Positions 1 to 11,191 are shown, counted from the stretch's first letter. The stretch is 64,000 bases of DNA from Sphaerosporella brunnea (GCA_008704415.1 VXIS01000043.1:159618-223617); one strand, 5' to 3'. The notes: generated from the sequence alone by a model not told the origin. Program-made: numbers and translations.

Positions 1-641
1 ATTTTCCCTTTCGTCGTCAAGCCCAAATGGATGACGACGACATCTGCGCCGGCTTCCGCCATCGCCACAGCCTCCGCAGCTGTAAACACGTATGGCGAAG
101 TCAATAAGTCGAGCTTGTGAGCCTCGCGGATCATGTCGACCTCGAGGCCATATCCCATGCCCGTTTCTTCCAGGTTCTGGCGGAAGCGGCCATCGTACAA
201 GCCGACGGTGGGGAAATTCTGGACGCCGCAGAAGCCGAGCTCTTTCAGCTGCTTCAGGAACGAGGGGATATGGCGGAACGGATCTGTTCCGCAGACGCCG
301 GCAAGCACGGGGGTGTGCGCGACGATCGGGAGAACCTCGGAGGCCATCGATAATAGGATCGCGTTTGCGTCTCCGTATCTTTTTTTTTTTTTTTTTCCGG
401 GGCGTCAGTAGATGTTGGGCTTGCGATGGCGGGGGACGTACGGGAGCAACCCAGCAAGCGAGCCTCGCCCCGCCATGCGGAAGCGCCCGCTGTTGTAGAT
501 GATGATCAGATCTGTGCCCGCCGCTTCGAGACACTTGGCGGTCAGGCCGATGCCGGCGCCCGCGCCTAAGATGGCGTTGCCGGTGGCAATTGTCGCATGC
601 AGTCGTGCGAGGGCTTCGCGGCCGTTTGTTGGGCGAGGCAT
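1..641 (-). CDS. TIM-barrel PEP-hydrolase-like enzyme (partial, runs off left edge)
   Basis: Exon 1 is 442-641 and exon 2 is 378 down to beyond base 1. The intron (379-441) has a GTACGT donor and an AAAG acceptor, and the join restores [12 protein letters not shown]. The 5' end reads [16 protein letters not shown], then [20 protein letters not shown] and [20 protein letters not shown]. Exon 2 carries [39 protein letters not shown] and [17 protein letters not shown]. This pattern matches the TIM-barrel 'phosphoenolpyruvate hydrolase-like' family (the C-terminal half of plant Tm-1-type proteins). Substrate and reaction are not established for this branch. It is divergently paired with the UPF0261 gene at 805, which supports a joint function. 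The C-terminus lies outside the window. Confidence 0.85.
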
Positions 642-804
642 TGTTGAGGTTTCAGAGATGCGGGGTGAGGTTAAAGTTATATAATAGGTGCGTCGGCTCG
701 GCTGCCGATCTTGTGCGGGGGGTGCATGCAGCCCTCCACATCATGAGCTCTATATAAAACACCAGGCCTGCCTCTCCGATCAGAGTCAATCGCCAGCCTC
801 AGTA
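642..804. promoter_or_regulatory. Shared 163-bp divergent promoter of the Tm-1-like gene pair
   Basis: Only 163 bp separate the two start codons (641 minus, 805 plus). A TATA-type element, TATATAAAAC, starts at 751, about 50 bp upstream of the plus-strand ATG. Such a short divergent spacer implies common regulation of the two genes; this is inferred from layout only. Confidence 0.6.
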
Positions 805-2037
805 ATGGACTCCCAGAAGCCCGCAATCCTTCTCTTCGGAACGTGCGATACCAAGCTCCCCCAGCTACTCCAGCTCCGCTCTCTAATCCTCTCCCACAAC
901 CGCCGGGTCCTCCTTTGCGACGTCGGCCGCACCCCCAACACCGACCCATCCATCGACATCCCGCACTCCGCCTATGTCCCAGCCGGCGCCCCCATCTCTT
1001 CGCTCCCCCGCGGAGAGCTGATCTCAGCAATGACCACTTACTTCACGGCGCATCTGCGGCAACTATATTCCGCGCACGCCATCTCCGCCGCCATCTCCCT
1101 CGGCGGCAGCGGCGGCACCGCTCTCGCCGCAGGCGCCATGCGCGCCGCGCTGCCAATCGGCTTTCCAAAGCTGATAGTAACGGCCATGGCAAGCGGGGAC
1201 GTGAGCTGCTACGTGGGTGACAGCGACATCACGCTGATGCCGTCGATCGTAGACATCGCGGGGAGCAACGAGCTTCTAACGCTGATCCTTACCAACGCCG
1301 CGGGGGCAATAAGCGGGATGGCATGCGCCTATACGCCCACGCCCACTACTCCCTTCACCAAGAAAAAAGCAGTCGCGATCAGCATGTTCGGCGTCACCAC
1401 GCCCGCCGTGACCGCAGCACAAGCCCTCCTCGAATCCCTCGGCTACGAAACACTAATCCTCCACGCAACCGGCAGCGGCGGGCGAGTCCTCGAGCGGCTT
1501 GTGCGGGAGGGACGCGTAGCGGGCGTGCTCGACATAACCACCACGGAGCTGGCAGATGAGCTCTTTGGCGGCGTGCTCAGTGCGGGTCCGGAGCGGCTTA
1601 CGGCTGCGGTGGAGTGCGGTGTGCCACAAATTGTCAGTATTGGCGCTACGGACTGCCTCAACTTCGGCCCTAAGGACACGCTGCCCGAGCGGTATAGGGG
1701 GGACGATAGGAAGGTGGTCGTGCATAATCCGTCCGTGACCTTGGTTCGCACAAGCGTGGAGGAGTGTAAGCGGCTGGGAAAACATATTGGCGAGAAGCTG
1801 CGGCGGTCGAAGGAGGGAAAGACGGAGGTGTGGTGCCCGGGAAAGGGCGTGAGTGTGCTGGCTGAGGAAGGTGGCCCATTTTATGATCCGGAGGCTGATG
1901 CGGCGCTGGTTGATGCATTGAAAACCGCATTGGAAGGCAGCGCTGTGGAGCTCAAGTGCTTTCCGGATGTCAGGCTTAATGATGAGCACTGGGCGGCAAG
2001 TCTGGCGCAGAGGTTGGTGGAGATGATGGAGGCTTAA
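805..2037 (+). CDS. UPF0261 / Tm-1-like ATP-binding domain protein
   Basis: A single exon of 410 aa. An in-frame ATG at 688 exists, but 805 is preferred: the TATA box at 751 lies between them and family-like sequence starts at MDSQKPAILLFGTCDTK. Visible features are the N-terminal Rossmann-like half (ILLFGTCDTK, VLLCDVGRTPN), the central ISLGGSGGTALAAGAMRAAL and KLIVTAMASGDVSCYVGDSD motifs, and the C-terminal half with IVSIGATDCLNFGPKDTLPE. These are typical of the UPF0261 (Tm-1-like N-terminal) family. In plants and many bacteria this domain is fused to, or encoded beside, the TIM-barrel enzyme. Here the partner is the divergent gene at 1-641. The catalytic role is not known with certainty. 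Codon use is GC-rich and ordinary for the window's housekeeping genes. Confidence 0.88.
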   Translation: MDSQKPAILLFGTCDTKLPQLLQLRSLILSHNRRVLLCDVGRTPNTDPSIDIPHSAYVPAGAPISSLPRGELISAMTTYFTAHLRQLYSAHAISAAISLGGSGGTALAAGAMRAALPIGFPKLIVTAMASGDVSCYVGDSDITLMPSIVDIAGSNELLTLILTNAAGAISGMACAYTPTPTTPFTKKKAVAISMFGVTTPAVTAAQALLESLGYETLILHATGSGGRVLERLVREGRVAGVLDITTTELADELFGGVLSAGPERLTAAVECGVPQIVSIGATDCLNFGPKDTLPERYRGDDRKVVVHNPSVTLVRTSVEECKRLGKHIGEKLRRSKEGKTEVWCPGKGVSVLAEEGGPFYDPEADAALVDALKTALEGSAVELKCFPDVRLNDEHWAASLAQRLVEMMEA

Positions 2038-2105
2038 TCAATGGGGTAGGGAGTGTTACAGTCAACGAGAGTGGCAGCCATCTTTGGCAAAGCAATAAGG
2101 GGAAG

Positions 2106-2185
2106 AGTCTTACCTAGATTCAAACCCGGGTCAGGCGCAATATTCGAAATGGCAAGCGCCTATGATACCCCTACACCACTGAATC
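2106..2185 (-). pseudogene. tRNA-Gly(GCC)-like pseudogene
   Basis: On the minus strand the 5' acceptor strand (GATTCAG), D arm and anticodon arm with a GCC loop and short intron closely match the intact tRNA-Gly at 49846-49927. The T loop is altered (C56 to T), the T stem has a mismatch, and the 3' acceptor strand no longer pairs with the 5' strand. It is a decayed copy or a 3'-truncated tRNA-derived insertion. Confidence 0.7.
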
Positions 2186-3635
2186 TTGGATGAATATTGT
2201 GCGGCTTTTGGCTACATGGACGGAACTGTCGAGTGATCAGTGGTGAGACTTTCGTCCTGAGTCGATAATACCGTGAAACCTCAACCTCTGGCAATAGGCG
2301 CCAACCGGTAGACCAACAGTCGCCCCAGAGAGACGATTTCGATTAGATATATTCATGAAAGAAGGGGTAAGCTCGGAATGAAGCTCGTGGTGGTTACGAG
2401 GACGAGACGAAGGGGGGTCTCGAAATTGGATTGGCTCTCAACTTTGTAGGGATGATGCTGTGCACAGGGATACCGTTTCTTACTTCTTTTTCGCCGGCGG
2501 AGTTATCCCGACTGCGAGATTGATATTGATTAGAAGGCAGGGTGCCCTCGAGTTCCCGGCTCACGCAATACTGTCATCATCATCACCTTCCTTGCCTGCG
2601 TATAACTACTCGTTGCTGCTGACAGCTATTTCCGAAGCTGTGGGGCGGAGGTATGTACCTCCGATCAACAAGGGCGGCTCGGTCGATCACGGAGTTCCAT
2701 GGGATTAGGAGATGGTAAGATTTGCCGTCCTGAAAAGATGAGACTCACAATTAAGACACCAACCTCTTGTAGAAGACGCCGATGTGCCGAGATGTCCGCG
2801 CGGCGTTCTTTTGAAGGTTTCCATGTTCATGCATGCATCACATCACTGTTGAGGTCGTTCAGTCGACTTTATAGTACTACTGCTGATATAGGATGACCTC
2901 TTCCTCTCGAGCATCGGCCAGTAATCTCGCCGGTCTACGGCCGTCATCTCCTCGCGTGGCATTTGCAGGGCAGATAGGCTTTCAGGGACTGTATGTAGCT
3001 ATCAAAGCATCCACAGGCGATATGTAGTGAAGTGACATGGCCGTGGGCGACTGTTCAAGTAAAAATAGATCACTCCCAGCCTCCCAGACTGGCTCCCGAC
3101 AGGATAGCCGGCTTCAGATAGGTGTTCTAGCTAATTTATTTGTTCCTGCGTCCATCATATATTATCAGCAGGCCGGCCAAATGATCCTCCGCATGGCAAG
3201 GGTCTTGGCACCGCCGCCTTTTTGTAACACCTGCACAGCCTTTATTGGCCTGCGTGCACAAACAAACAACTTGACGCGTAGTTGATATGATGGATACGAG
3301 TGCGGGACGGGGGAACTTTGTGTGCAGCGCTTGGTGAGCTTGGTGACGTGGACCCGGATGGCTTTGTTGCATCATAAGTGCGCACTCGTAAGTTGAAATT
3401 TGCAAAATTATCTCGGTGAAGAACTCCCGTCAGCCAATTTGGCTGAATGCAGCATCTCGCTTTTCAAATAAATTGGAAGGGGTATAAAGCCATCGGACAA
3501 AAACCTATTTTGGACGTACTGTCAAGCCTTTTGAACTGTCTATCTAAGCCCTACACCGATCGCCAATCTAGCTCGTCTGTCCTCAATCCCCATTCCACAG
3601 TTTTTTCTTTTAGGGGTTTAAAAGATACCAAGGCA
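2186..3635. other. Intergenic, no gene seen
   Basis: Only short open frames without recognisable motifs on either strand. The last 200 bp are AT-rich with a TATAAAGC at about 3483 and are probably the promoter of the RTA1-like gene. Confidence 0.5.
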
Positions 3636-4679
3636 ATGTCGAACAGTACAAGTAGTGAGTGAAGCCAGCCCACGTTCTACCACCACCACCACAGATTATT
3701 AATGCCTGAGTGTAGACGACAATAACAGCAATTGGAGGTACGTTCCCGCTCACTTCATGCCCCCATCACTGGCTCTAACCGTTGTAGCTACAATCCAAGC
3801 ACGGGAGCCGCCTACCTTTTCACCGTCCTATGGGGCCTGACCTCGCTTTTCCACTTGGTCCAAATGATCCAGTTTCGCAAATGGTACTGCTGGGTTCTAA
3901 CCATGGGCTGTACCTGGGAGTTCTTTGGTTTCGTCACTCGCATCCTCGCGATAAAACATCCCACCGAAAACAAGTACTATGTAAGTTCTTTCCATCTATA
4001 GCCAGCACTTATAGCCCTTCTAACCCAACAGGCCCCCTCCCTCGCCCTCATCGTTCTCGCCCCCATCTGGATCGCCGCGTTCGACTACATGTCCCTGGGA
4101 CGGCTCATCCTGCTCTTCCTCCCGTCGAAGCGGTGCCTGGGACTTTCGGCGCGAAAAGTGGCGCTCATCTTCGTGGCGGGGGACATAACCTCGTTCATGG
4201 TGCAACTCGCGGGCACGGGTTTCCTGATAGGAAACAACCCGTCACCACACGACTACCACATCGGGACGTCGCTGCTGATCAGCGGGCAAGCGATGCAGCT
4301 CTTCCTTTTCGGCATCTTCATGATCCTGGCGGCGCGGTTCGAGGCCGATTACAAGCGGGAGTTCGGCGGGATAGGGAGGGAGCGCTGGGTTCCCTTCATG
4401 CGTATTCTAAATCTCAGCTGCGCTTGCATCGTGCTGAGAAGCATTTTCCGCGTCGCCGAGTTCGCGAGCACCTACCCTGGCCCCTTGGTCACCCACGAGG
4501 CGCCGTTTTATCTCATGGACGAACTGCCCATGATTGTTACTGCCGTGGCCTTCCATTTTGTCCATCCCGGCCAGACGCTGGTCGGGGAAGAAAGTAGTTT
4601 TCGCGCACAGAAAAAGAAGCAGCAGGCACAGGCGGAGGATGGTGATGTTATGGTGTTGGAGGGTGTTGAACGGGCGTGA
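3636..4679 (+). CDS. RTA1-like seven-transmembrane protein
   Basis: Four exons: 3636-3654, 3716-3737, 3788-3980 and 4032-4679, giving 293 aa. Donors are GTGAGT, GTACGT and GTAAGT, acceptors are TAG, TAG and CAG, and the phases join cleanly. The N-terminus is short and Asn-rich, followed by YNPSTGAAYLFTVLWGL. Successive hydrophobic segments include WYCWVLTMGCTWEFFGFVTR, LALIVLAPIWIAAFDYMSLG, ALIFVAGDITSFMVQLAGTG, LLISGQAMQLFLFGIFMIL and an RSIFRVAEFAST motif ending in a predicted cytosolic Lys/Gln-rich tail. This is the RTA1 family, implicated in lipid-translocation and stress resistance in fungi. Whether it is a transporter or receptor-like protein is unsettled. The very short first two exons are typical of this family. 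Confidence 0.88.
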
Positions 4680-4940
4680 TAACAATTGATGGGTTGGGTT
4701 GGGGGTGGCTTGCATGGTAAGGTGTTTGGCTGTTTTTTGTGTTTGGTTTAGTTTTCTTTATTAATCATGACGGCGTGCACCGTTATGGCCATTATATATA
4801 TACCTAGGTACTTCGTATGATAAGGAACGTCATGATTTTGAGCCAAACATAAATCGCAAGTTTGGCTCAAGCTTCAAACCTTTGAGTCCATTTGGCGTAG
4901 CCCAAAATGGAAGCTTAAAAACACGGGAATGATTGTGTGA

Positions 4941-5298
4941 TACCGTATTCTTCCGACACGATGAGAATTGCCGGCGCCGAAGTCAATATTTTCTAAGTAG
5001 CAAATGTACTATGTATGGAAACATGACACCGCCGGCAAATCTTGATTGATGGCCAAGAGGGGCGGGCACCGGAGACGTCGCGGTACGACGGAGACACAAG
5101 GCGGCCGTGAGAATTAGAGTTGAGTACATAGGTGTCCTCAACCATACCGCGCCCAGCCATTGTCGCCTCCTTAGATAGTGTTGTCGCCGTCACATAAGAT
5201 TCGCCGGCGGTGTCATGTTTCCATACATAGTACATTTGCTGCTTAGAAAAGATTGACTTCGGCGCCGGCAATTCTCATCGTACCGGAAGAATACGGTA
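4941..5298. mobile_element. MITE with about 104-bp terminal inverted repeats (family C)
   Basis: A 358-bp element. Its left (4941-5044) and right (5195-5298) ends are inverted copies with about five mismatches, beginning TACCGTATTCTTCCG. TA at both ends suggests a TA target duplication. No transposase is encoded. The subterminal AGATTGACTTCGGCGCCGGC motif is shared with the MITEs at 10771 and 38501. Confidence 0.9.
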
Positions 5299-5526
5299 TA
5301 CCTATCATAGCTAGAAACTTCTTGCAAACATATGATGGTTTACGAAAACGATGATCACCCAAATGCATTGCTTGAAGGTGTTGATTGTTTCTTGATTTTT
5401 TATAGTCGTGGGCCACAAAGGCCTGCCGTTTTTTTTCTTGCCGGCAGGTTACGGTTGTTTGCCAGTACTGATCCTTCACGGCCATAGAACTATGAAATCT
5501 TCTCTCAGAACGTGCCAACCTCTCGC

Positions 5527-6762
5527 ATCAACATAATGACAGTCCTCAGCACTAACCCACTTTCGTCCGGCAGCATTTTCACCGAAAAAAACAACTCCCC
5601 ATCTGCGCCAGCCTCTTCGTCAGACAACAGGGCCCCGGCTTCCAACAACATGACTTCCAACAGCACTCTCCATCTGGAGATGTGCACCGACATCGTTGCG
5701 GATGGCGACGTAATACTTGAGCTTTCTCCGTCCGACAGATTCCGCGTCTACTCTGAAGTTCTCTGCTCTGCCTCTGAGGTCTTCGCGCTTCAGGCGACGG
5801 ACCTGTGGTCGTGCCGCTCGAAGGCGACGACCCCGCAGTGTTGCCGATAATTCTCCGGGCGCTACACGCTCGGGCCAAGCTCCTGCCTCGACGGCTTTCG
5901 GTCGAGACGGTGGTCCAAGTGGCGGTCATATGCGATAAATACCTGCTCCAAGAGGCATTGCAGCCTATTGCTCAGATCTGGATAGACAACTCGAGGTCCG
6001 TGATCTACGGGAGCCCGGAAGACTGGATTTTCATCACTTGGGTTTTCGGGCCGGAAGAGCTCTTCACGCAGGTTTCCAGGGGGACTCATAATTGGGTCTT
6101 CCGTGGACAGCGAGACGGGCATCGTGCTTGGACCGGATAAACGGGGACTACATGAAGCTCTGCCCGCTGCAATCACAGGTTGGCCCCGTTCCTTGCATCC
6201 ACTTCACCGGTTGCTAACACTAAGTGCACTTGTAGAGGGCCTAGGAAACTCCCGATAAGAGCTCATGAACGCAATCCGCGACGAAATCCGTGGCTTGGAA
6301 GCCAAGTATCTTCACGGATACGTATGCCCCGCGAGACTGAAGCAGTGCGGTGTCCTGCAGCTGGGACTGCTTTCCAAAAGCCGTCTTACAAATAGCGAGA
6401 CGCTTTGGAGTGGCAGTCTCACTGCCATCTACGAAGCTGTGCAGAATTTGGAGGCCCTGAACTACCAATCCGTGTCGCCATCGGCTTCAAATTCGCTCAC
6501 TAAAGCTTTCTGCTCGTTTTGCGCCAAAAAGTCAACCAACAATTGTTGCTCTAATTATTCCGCTCGCTATTGTCCCTTCTGTGGTACCTCGCTCGATAGT
6601 ACCTCGCACAAGTGTACTGCGGTCAAGATCAGTCCGCCAGACAACGTCCATGCGGACTGTAGTTGGGCCCCCCAGCTCAAGGCCAGAATCAAGGAGCTTG
6701 TAAGGGACTGTGGAGGCCTGGAGTTTTCGGACTTTCCTTCCAGAACCTGGGGCTGGAGTTAA
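5527..6762 (+). pseudogene. Broken BTB/POZ-domain protein gene
   Basis: Reading frames on the plus strand together resemble a fungal BTB/POZ protein. The start has DGDVILELSPSDRFRVYSEV, then a BTB core (PLEGDDPAVLPIILRALHAR, VETVVQVAVICDKYLLQEAL) and SPEDWIFITWVFGPEELF. A Cys-rich C-terminal part (CSFCAKKS, CPFCGTS, HKC) ends in ADCSWAPQLKARIKELV. The frame is broken three times: a 1-nt loss near 5801-5804, a 1-nt gain in a G run near 6079-6083, and an in-frame TAA at 6256-6258 just after a plausible intron (about 6180-6235). Downstream homology resumes in frame at 6265 and runs to the stop at 6762. Such BTB proteins usually act in protein-protein interaction. Assembly error cannot explain the nonsense codon as easily as the two indels. 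Confidence 0.7.
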
Positions 6763-7205
6763 CCATACTCGGTGCAGGTCAGACATATTCCGATTTGCAT
6801 TTTTTCGGCTCCTAGCACTGACGTGATCTATGCAGGTAATTATTTTCCAGGGTGAGAGGTCACATCACGGTGGAGCAGTCGAGCCTGCAAAAGTACATAA
6901 TTTCCTTCGGTTGGAATGTTTGGAGACCACGCCTGTTTCTACACTGTGCCTTTTTCTTGCATTTCAAACACAGAATATCCAGGATACCGTCTCCTAGTTT
7001 TCCTTGCCACAGCTAGCCCTACACCGGTACCAGATATCGCAGCCGGCTCAAAACAGGGTCGGTAAGTATTATATACCACCAGCATTACTAACGTTACCAA
7101 TGAGATGGAGCTGAGGTACACGAGTTACGCCGAGAGACCGAGTAACTGCTTATGAAGCGCGACTTGCCTCCGCGTGCAACAACACCGGCGCTATTCCTAC
7201 CCGCG
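6763..7205. other. Intergenic, nothing recognised
   Basis: No supported gene. The right-hand part may hold the decayed 3' exon of the minus-strand pseudogene, after a GTGAGT donor on the minus strand near 7246. Confidence 0.3.
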
Positions 7206-7960
7206 TAAGCGCAGTAGAAAACAAGGATGAGGCGAGACTCACGCTCGATCCTCAATCGCTTGGGTGTATTCGTATCCATCTCTGACCATCGTACTGGCGG
7301 TACAGTATCTTCTTTTGCATCTTATTGAGTTCTGATTCGGTGCGAAGCCCCGAAAGTGCGTTCAACAGTCTCTTGCGTTCCACTCCGTTCTCGACGGAGT
7401 GGCAGGCCTTCTTTTGGGACTCCAGTGTGCGGGCATTCTAGATGTCTTTCCTCGTGGCGACAAGCTGGACGGCCTGCAGCTGCTAATGCATCTCTTTCAG
7501 CTCGGTGGCATTGGCCAATGCTGCGAGCAGAGATGTTCCATCGTCATTGCACACCTTTTTGAGGATGCGATGTGCGGCACCGTACAACTCAGACTTTCAA
7601 AGTTCTGCGTTCGGCCGGGTCTTCGAGGAGTCCAGCATTCTATCGGTCACGCATCTCGTGCCAGCCAGGCGGATAGGGAGAGATTGTATGTGTAGGGCGA
7701 ACCCTGCAGCTTGGCAAGCTCATAGACGGCTTTGCCCAAGGGCTTTTGTCCCCACAGAGCGAACTTTTTTCCATCACGCTGGCTTGCGGGCGGTTCTTGC
7801 TGTTTTGAAAGAACAGCACGTCGTCGAACACGCACGACTTGGCCTCCGCCACGATGGTCTCCTGAACGTCGACATCGACAATCCCGAGGGTATCTAAAAT
7901 TTCTTGGATTGTTCCGTAACCCATTCTTGTGACGCTGAGAAAGGAGTAGCGAGAATTACC
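7206..7960 (-). pseudogene. Decayed protein-coding gene of unknown family
   Basis: Minus-strand coding sequence can be followed in pieces: IQEILDTLGIVDVDVQETIV, then KKFALWGQKPLGKAVYELAK, then GAAHRILKKVCNDDGTSLLA, then KRLLNALSGLRTESELNKMQ and YEYTQAIEDRA before a GTGAGT donor. At least two frame changes (near 7765-7775 in an A run, and near 7650) and three in-frame stops break it. The stops (TGA near 7598, TAG near 7485 and TAG near 7439) each sit where CGA or CAG would restore sense, so all three fit C-to-T change on the coding strand. The family is not recognised; composition suggests a helical cytosolic protein. Confidence 0.55.
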
Positions 7961-9610
7961 GACTGGGAACGAGGTGAGAGTATGATAGCAGATAGAGGCA
8001 AAATTGAGAGATCCAGTAGGGGCACAGCAAAGAAGGGAATTAGAAGAGGCTGCAAGGCGCAAGGACAAACCAGGGTTCCACACAGCGTGGTCGTCTTGCA
8101 AACTGTTTGTGGCGACCAAATCCATCCATCCGGGACCTCGTGAAACATTCAATCCCAACGGCCTGATGTAAAAAACTCTGTCTGGTCTCCCACGGCTCCT
8201 TGCTTGGTCCAGTCAAAAGGAAGGAAGGAAGGAAGGACGACAAAGATACAGTCAAGGATAGGACTCCGCTGATTCAGTAAGAAGCGAAGGCTCTCGCGCG
8301 GGAATCCGCGTCACTTATGCGTGCCCCCTCGATCCCGAAACGGTGACTCGCTGGGGGGTACATCGGTGGAGTTCGGGAGCCGGCCGCTTCCCGCTAGCCC
8401 TGACTCTTCAACACGCCGCTTCCCTGACGGTTTAGGAAAGCTGTTGTGATTATTGGAGACGGGGCGGGGTGCTGATATCGGTGCTGTCCGTAGTGGAACG
8501 TTGACAAAATTTGCAATGTTGGTAGGACGGAAAGGTGACTCACATGTTCAACGAGCTCACCGGCGATCACTCGATTAGATACGCAGGCCGGCCTAGCTTC
8601 GGTCACCAGCCAACTGACTGATGTGGTGTTGAACCGACCACTCCCCTGGAGTATTACGATAAGCTCCGTCCCCTGACTGCTTCTGCTGCTCTGGTTTGGT
8701 CTGTCGTTGAGTTCTGAGCACAAGCATGTAGTGCCTGGATGGGCGGAGAAATGGTTCAACGGTTTGCCGCTTGCAGGCACCGTACACCTTCTGCATCACA
8801 CAGCGAAATTTGAACAAAGATGTATACTACCGAGTATCTCCTCGTCTGTGCACCAGTACCTACAAGATTCATGGAGCACTTCCATCCAATTGGTTCTATT
8901 GCACTATGGCTACGGCAGCCATCCAGGGCGGACACCGAATGCTCCAAGTGAACATCACGGTTTTCAAGTTGTGAAACCATCATGGTGGCAATGTCCTTCT
9001 ATCTGATGAGAGGTCAGAGAGGATGGTTTCTTCACCCCAACCCGAGGACCGTACCCGCAGGCCAGTCTGGCGAGATAGACACCGTCTTATGCAACCACAA
9101 TCCTGGGGTAGACCGTGCTCGTGGTGGAGCGGCGGCCGAGTGAGAGCCACGAACGTTTTTGCGACCCGATGACTCCACATCGATGTAGCACGTAAACGTG
9201 AAGCATCGTACGAGGTGACTGTGGAGTTGTACTCATAACCAGTACTGAAATAGAAACAGTGAGTGGAACTTCACTGTTGTGACCCGGCTATCGATTTGCT
9301 CACCGAATGGTGGAATATATATTTACTTTCCGTGTATATCCCCCAGACTGGTTGGTTCGGTGGCCAGAAGCCATTCACTGCATAGACTGCACTGCTAATG
9401 GTAGGTACGAGTAGGCCGGAGCAAGGCAAACATTTTGGACAAGAGGCAAAGTGTTGATGGGGATACCAAGTATGTAGTCGACGAGCCGACAACGTCCGGC
9501 GCGCAGCGCCGGGTGTAGGATTTGACGTGGAGCTGGAGGGCGGTGGGCAGAGAAGAGGAGAGCCGTGGACGTACAGAAATATGCTATTTACCAAACCTTC
9601 ATCCATGAGG
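7961..9610. other. Intergenic, no gene seen
   Basis: Open frames here are short and lack motifs. A GGAA microsatellite lies at about 8218-8236. Confidence 0.4.
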
Positions 9611-9699
9611 GCCTCACTAGCTCAATGGATAGAGCGTCGGACTTTTACAAATGACTCCAGGTCATCCGAAGGCTGCGGGTTCGACCCCCGCGTGAGGCT
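9611..9699 (+). tRNA. tRNA-Lys(TTT) with a 16-nt intron
   Basis: The acceptor strands GCCTCAC/GTGAGGC pair fully. The D arm is TAGCTCAATGGATAGAGC, the anticodon stem TCGGA/TCCGA, and the loop CTTTTA plus A gives anticodon TTT. The intron 9648-9663 sits after position 37. The T arm GCGGG TTCGACC CCCGC is perfect. Discriminator base is T. Confidence 0.88.
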
Positions 9700-10770
9700 T
9701 CTCGGCTCTCTCTTTTGCCCTTCCAGCGTTGGTTGTGCTATTTTGTTTCGCTCCCGGCCAGGTTTCAGCCTTTCCCCTGTGGTCTGGCCCTGTTGCGACA
9801 TGGATTGGCCAAGGTCGCGGAGTAACGTGCCTTCTGGTGGACAGTACCTGCCAGCTTGTTCCCTGCGATGAAACTGCACATGCTGGTGTAAGTTTTTGAG
9901 CAAAGCCTAGTCAATGCTTTGCTTGACTCACACGGCAGCTTGAACCTGTGAGTCTCGACTCTCGAGCCCCCGCTGTCAGTCGAATACTGACGGCCCAACT
10001 ACTTTCTTCAAGCCGGCACGGCTCGAAATGATCCTCTCGGCCGACGGGCCGGGCCATTCCCGCCTACACGCTTTAGGCTTACGTATCCGTATGCTATTAA
10101 GAACTGTGCTGTGTTAGTATGTAAATCCAACGGTGATATCTTTGAATGATTAGAGTACTGTTAGGGTTGCCGCCAAATGCATACTGAACAGCGTACGCTC
10201 GGGGTATCAGAGGGATCCGGCGGGATTTGGGTTTTTGAGGCTGGTGCTTACCAGCACTGGGTGGATGCGAAGAGGTGATTTGTGGAGAACAAGAAAAAAA
10301 GCGGCTCGCAGCATTAGCGAAAGCCGACTTGATCATGAGAGTGGCTGCAACCGAGCGTAGAGTTCTGGTGGGAGTTGCTTTATGACCTCACCATGGCAAT
10401 GAGCGACCGCAAAAGCGACCGGGAGCCTGAGGTGAGGGCGCTGGCAGTGAGGATGTGCAGGCATAACTTCTGGTATGGTCGAAGATGAGGTTTCGCGATC
10501 TCCCGGGGGGTGATGATGAGGTTATGTATGCGATTTCCGGCCCTACTACCATGATACAATATATTTCCGTGACCCCATCCATCACTCGCGGCCTGCGTTG
10601 ACCACAGTGACCAATGGCGCCAGTTTTTTTCAGGCGCCAGCTCTTTGCCTGCTAAGCCAGATTTGGACCTGTCGCAACGAGTTCGCAAGCACCCGCCTCA
10701 GAAACAGAAATCCTGCCAGATCCCACGGAAACTACAAAACTTCTTTTCTGGATCTTTTATTTCGGCGGGC
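9700..10770. other. Intergenic, no gene seen
   Basis: Both strands carry only short frames without domain signatures. Confidence 0.4.
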
Positions 10771-11059
10771 CTACGGTATTTTCTCGCTAACAAGGGAAAT
10801 ACCATAAAAACTCGAGAGCAAGAGAATGGGCTACGTCACTGGCTAAGTCACTTAGCCCATTCTCTTGCTCTCGAGTTTTTACGGTAACGGCGCGACAGGC
10901 TAGTAATAAACTACTTGGAAACCGTGGATTTTTAATGGGTTGCAGGCGAGTGGCATCGCGACATTTTTTACGCCCGGCTTACGGTCACAACTACTTTTGC
11001 TACTAGAAAAAGATTGACTTTCGCACCGTCATTTTCCTTGTTCGCGAAAAAATACGGTA
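10771..11059. mobile_element. MITE (family A/B type) carrying a nested foldback insert
   Basis: The ends are inverted copies of TACSGTATTTTYTCGC followed by AACAAGGRAAAT, with TA at both edges. The internal right part (GGCTAGTAATAAACTACTTGG and AGATTGACTTTCGC) is homologous to the element at 38501-39145. A hairpin insert of about 86 bp at 10800-10886 interrupts the left end. No coding capacity. Confidence 0.85.
10800..10886. repeat. 33-bp-arm foldback element nested in a MITE
   Basis: Arms 10801-10833 and 10853-10885 are inverted copies with a single mismatch, separated by a 19-nt loop. TA flanks both sides. The related MITE at 38501 lacks this block at the same point, which shows it is an insertion. 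Confidence 0.85.
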
Positions 11060-11191
11060 TTAAATGCGGTTATTTTTACAATGGATGGCCTAATGTTTAC
11101 TCTGTGCTCTACGCGAATGGTGCAGCGTGGCACCATTATAACTCTGAGTCCTCCTATGTGATGGAAAAGACAATGTATTCTTCCATCAGTT

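Noticed and set aside
688..804. 39-codon N-terminal extension of the UPF0261 protein
   Set aside because: It would begin upstream of the TATA box, and the extension does not resemble the family.
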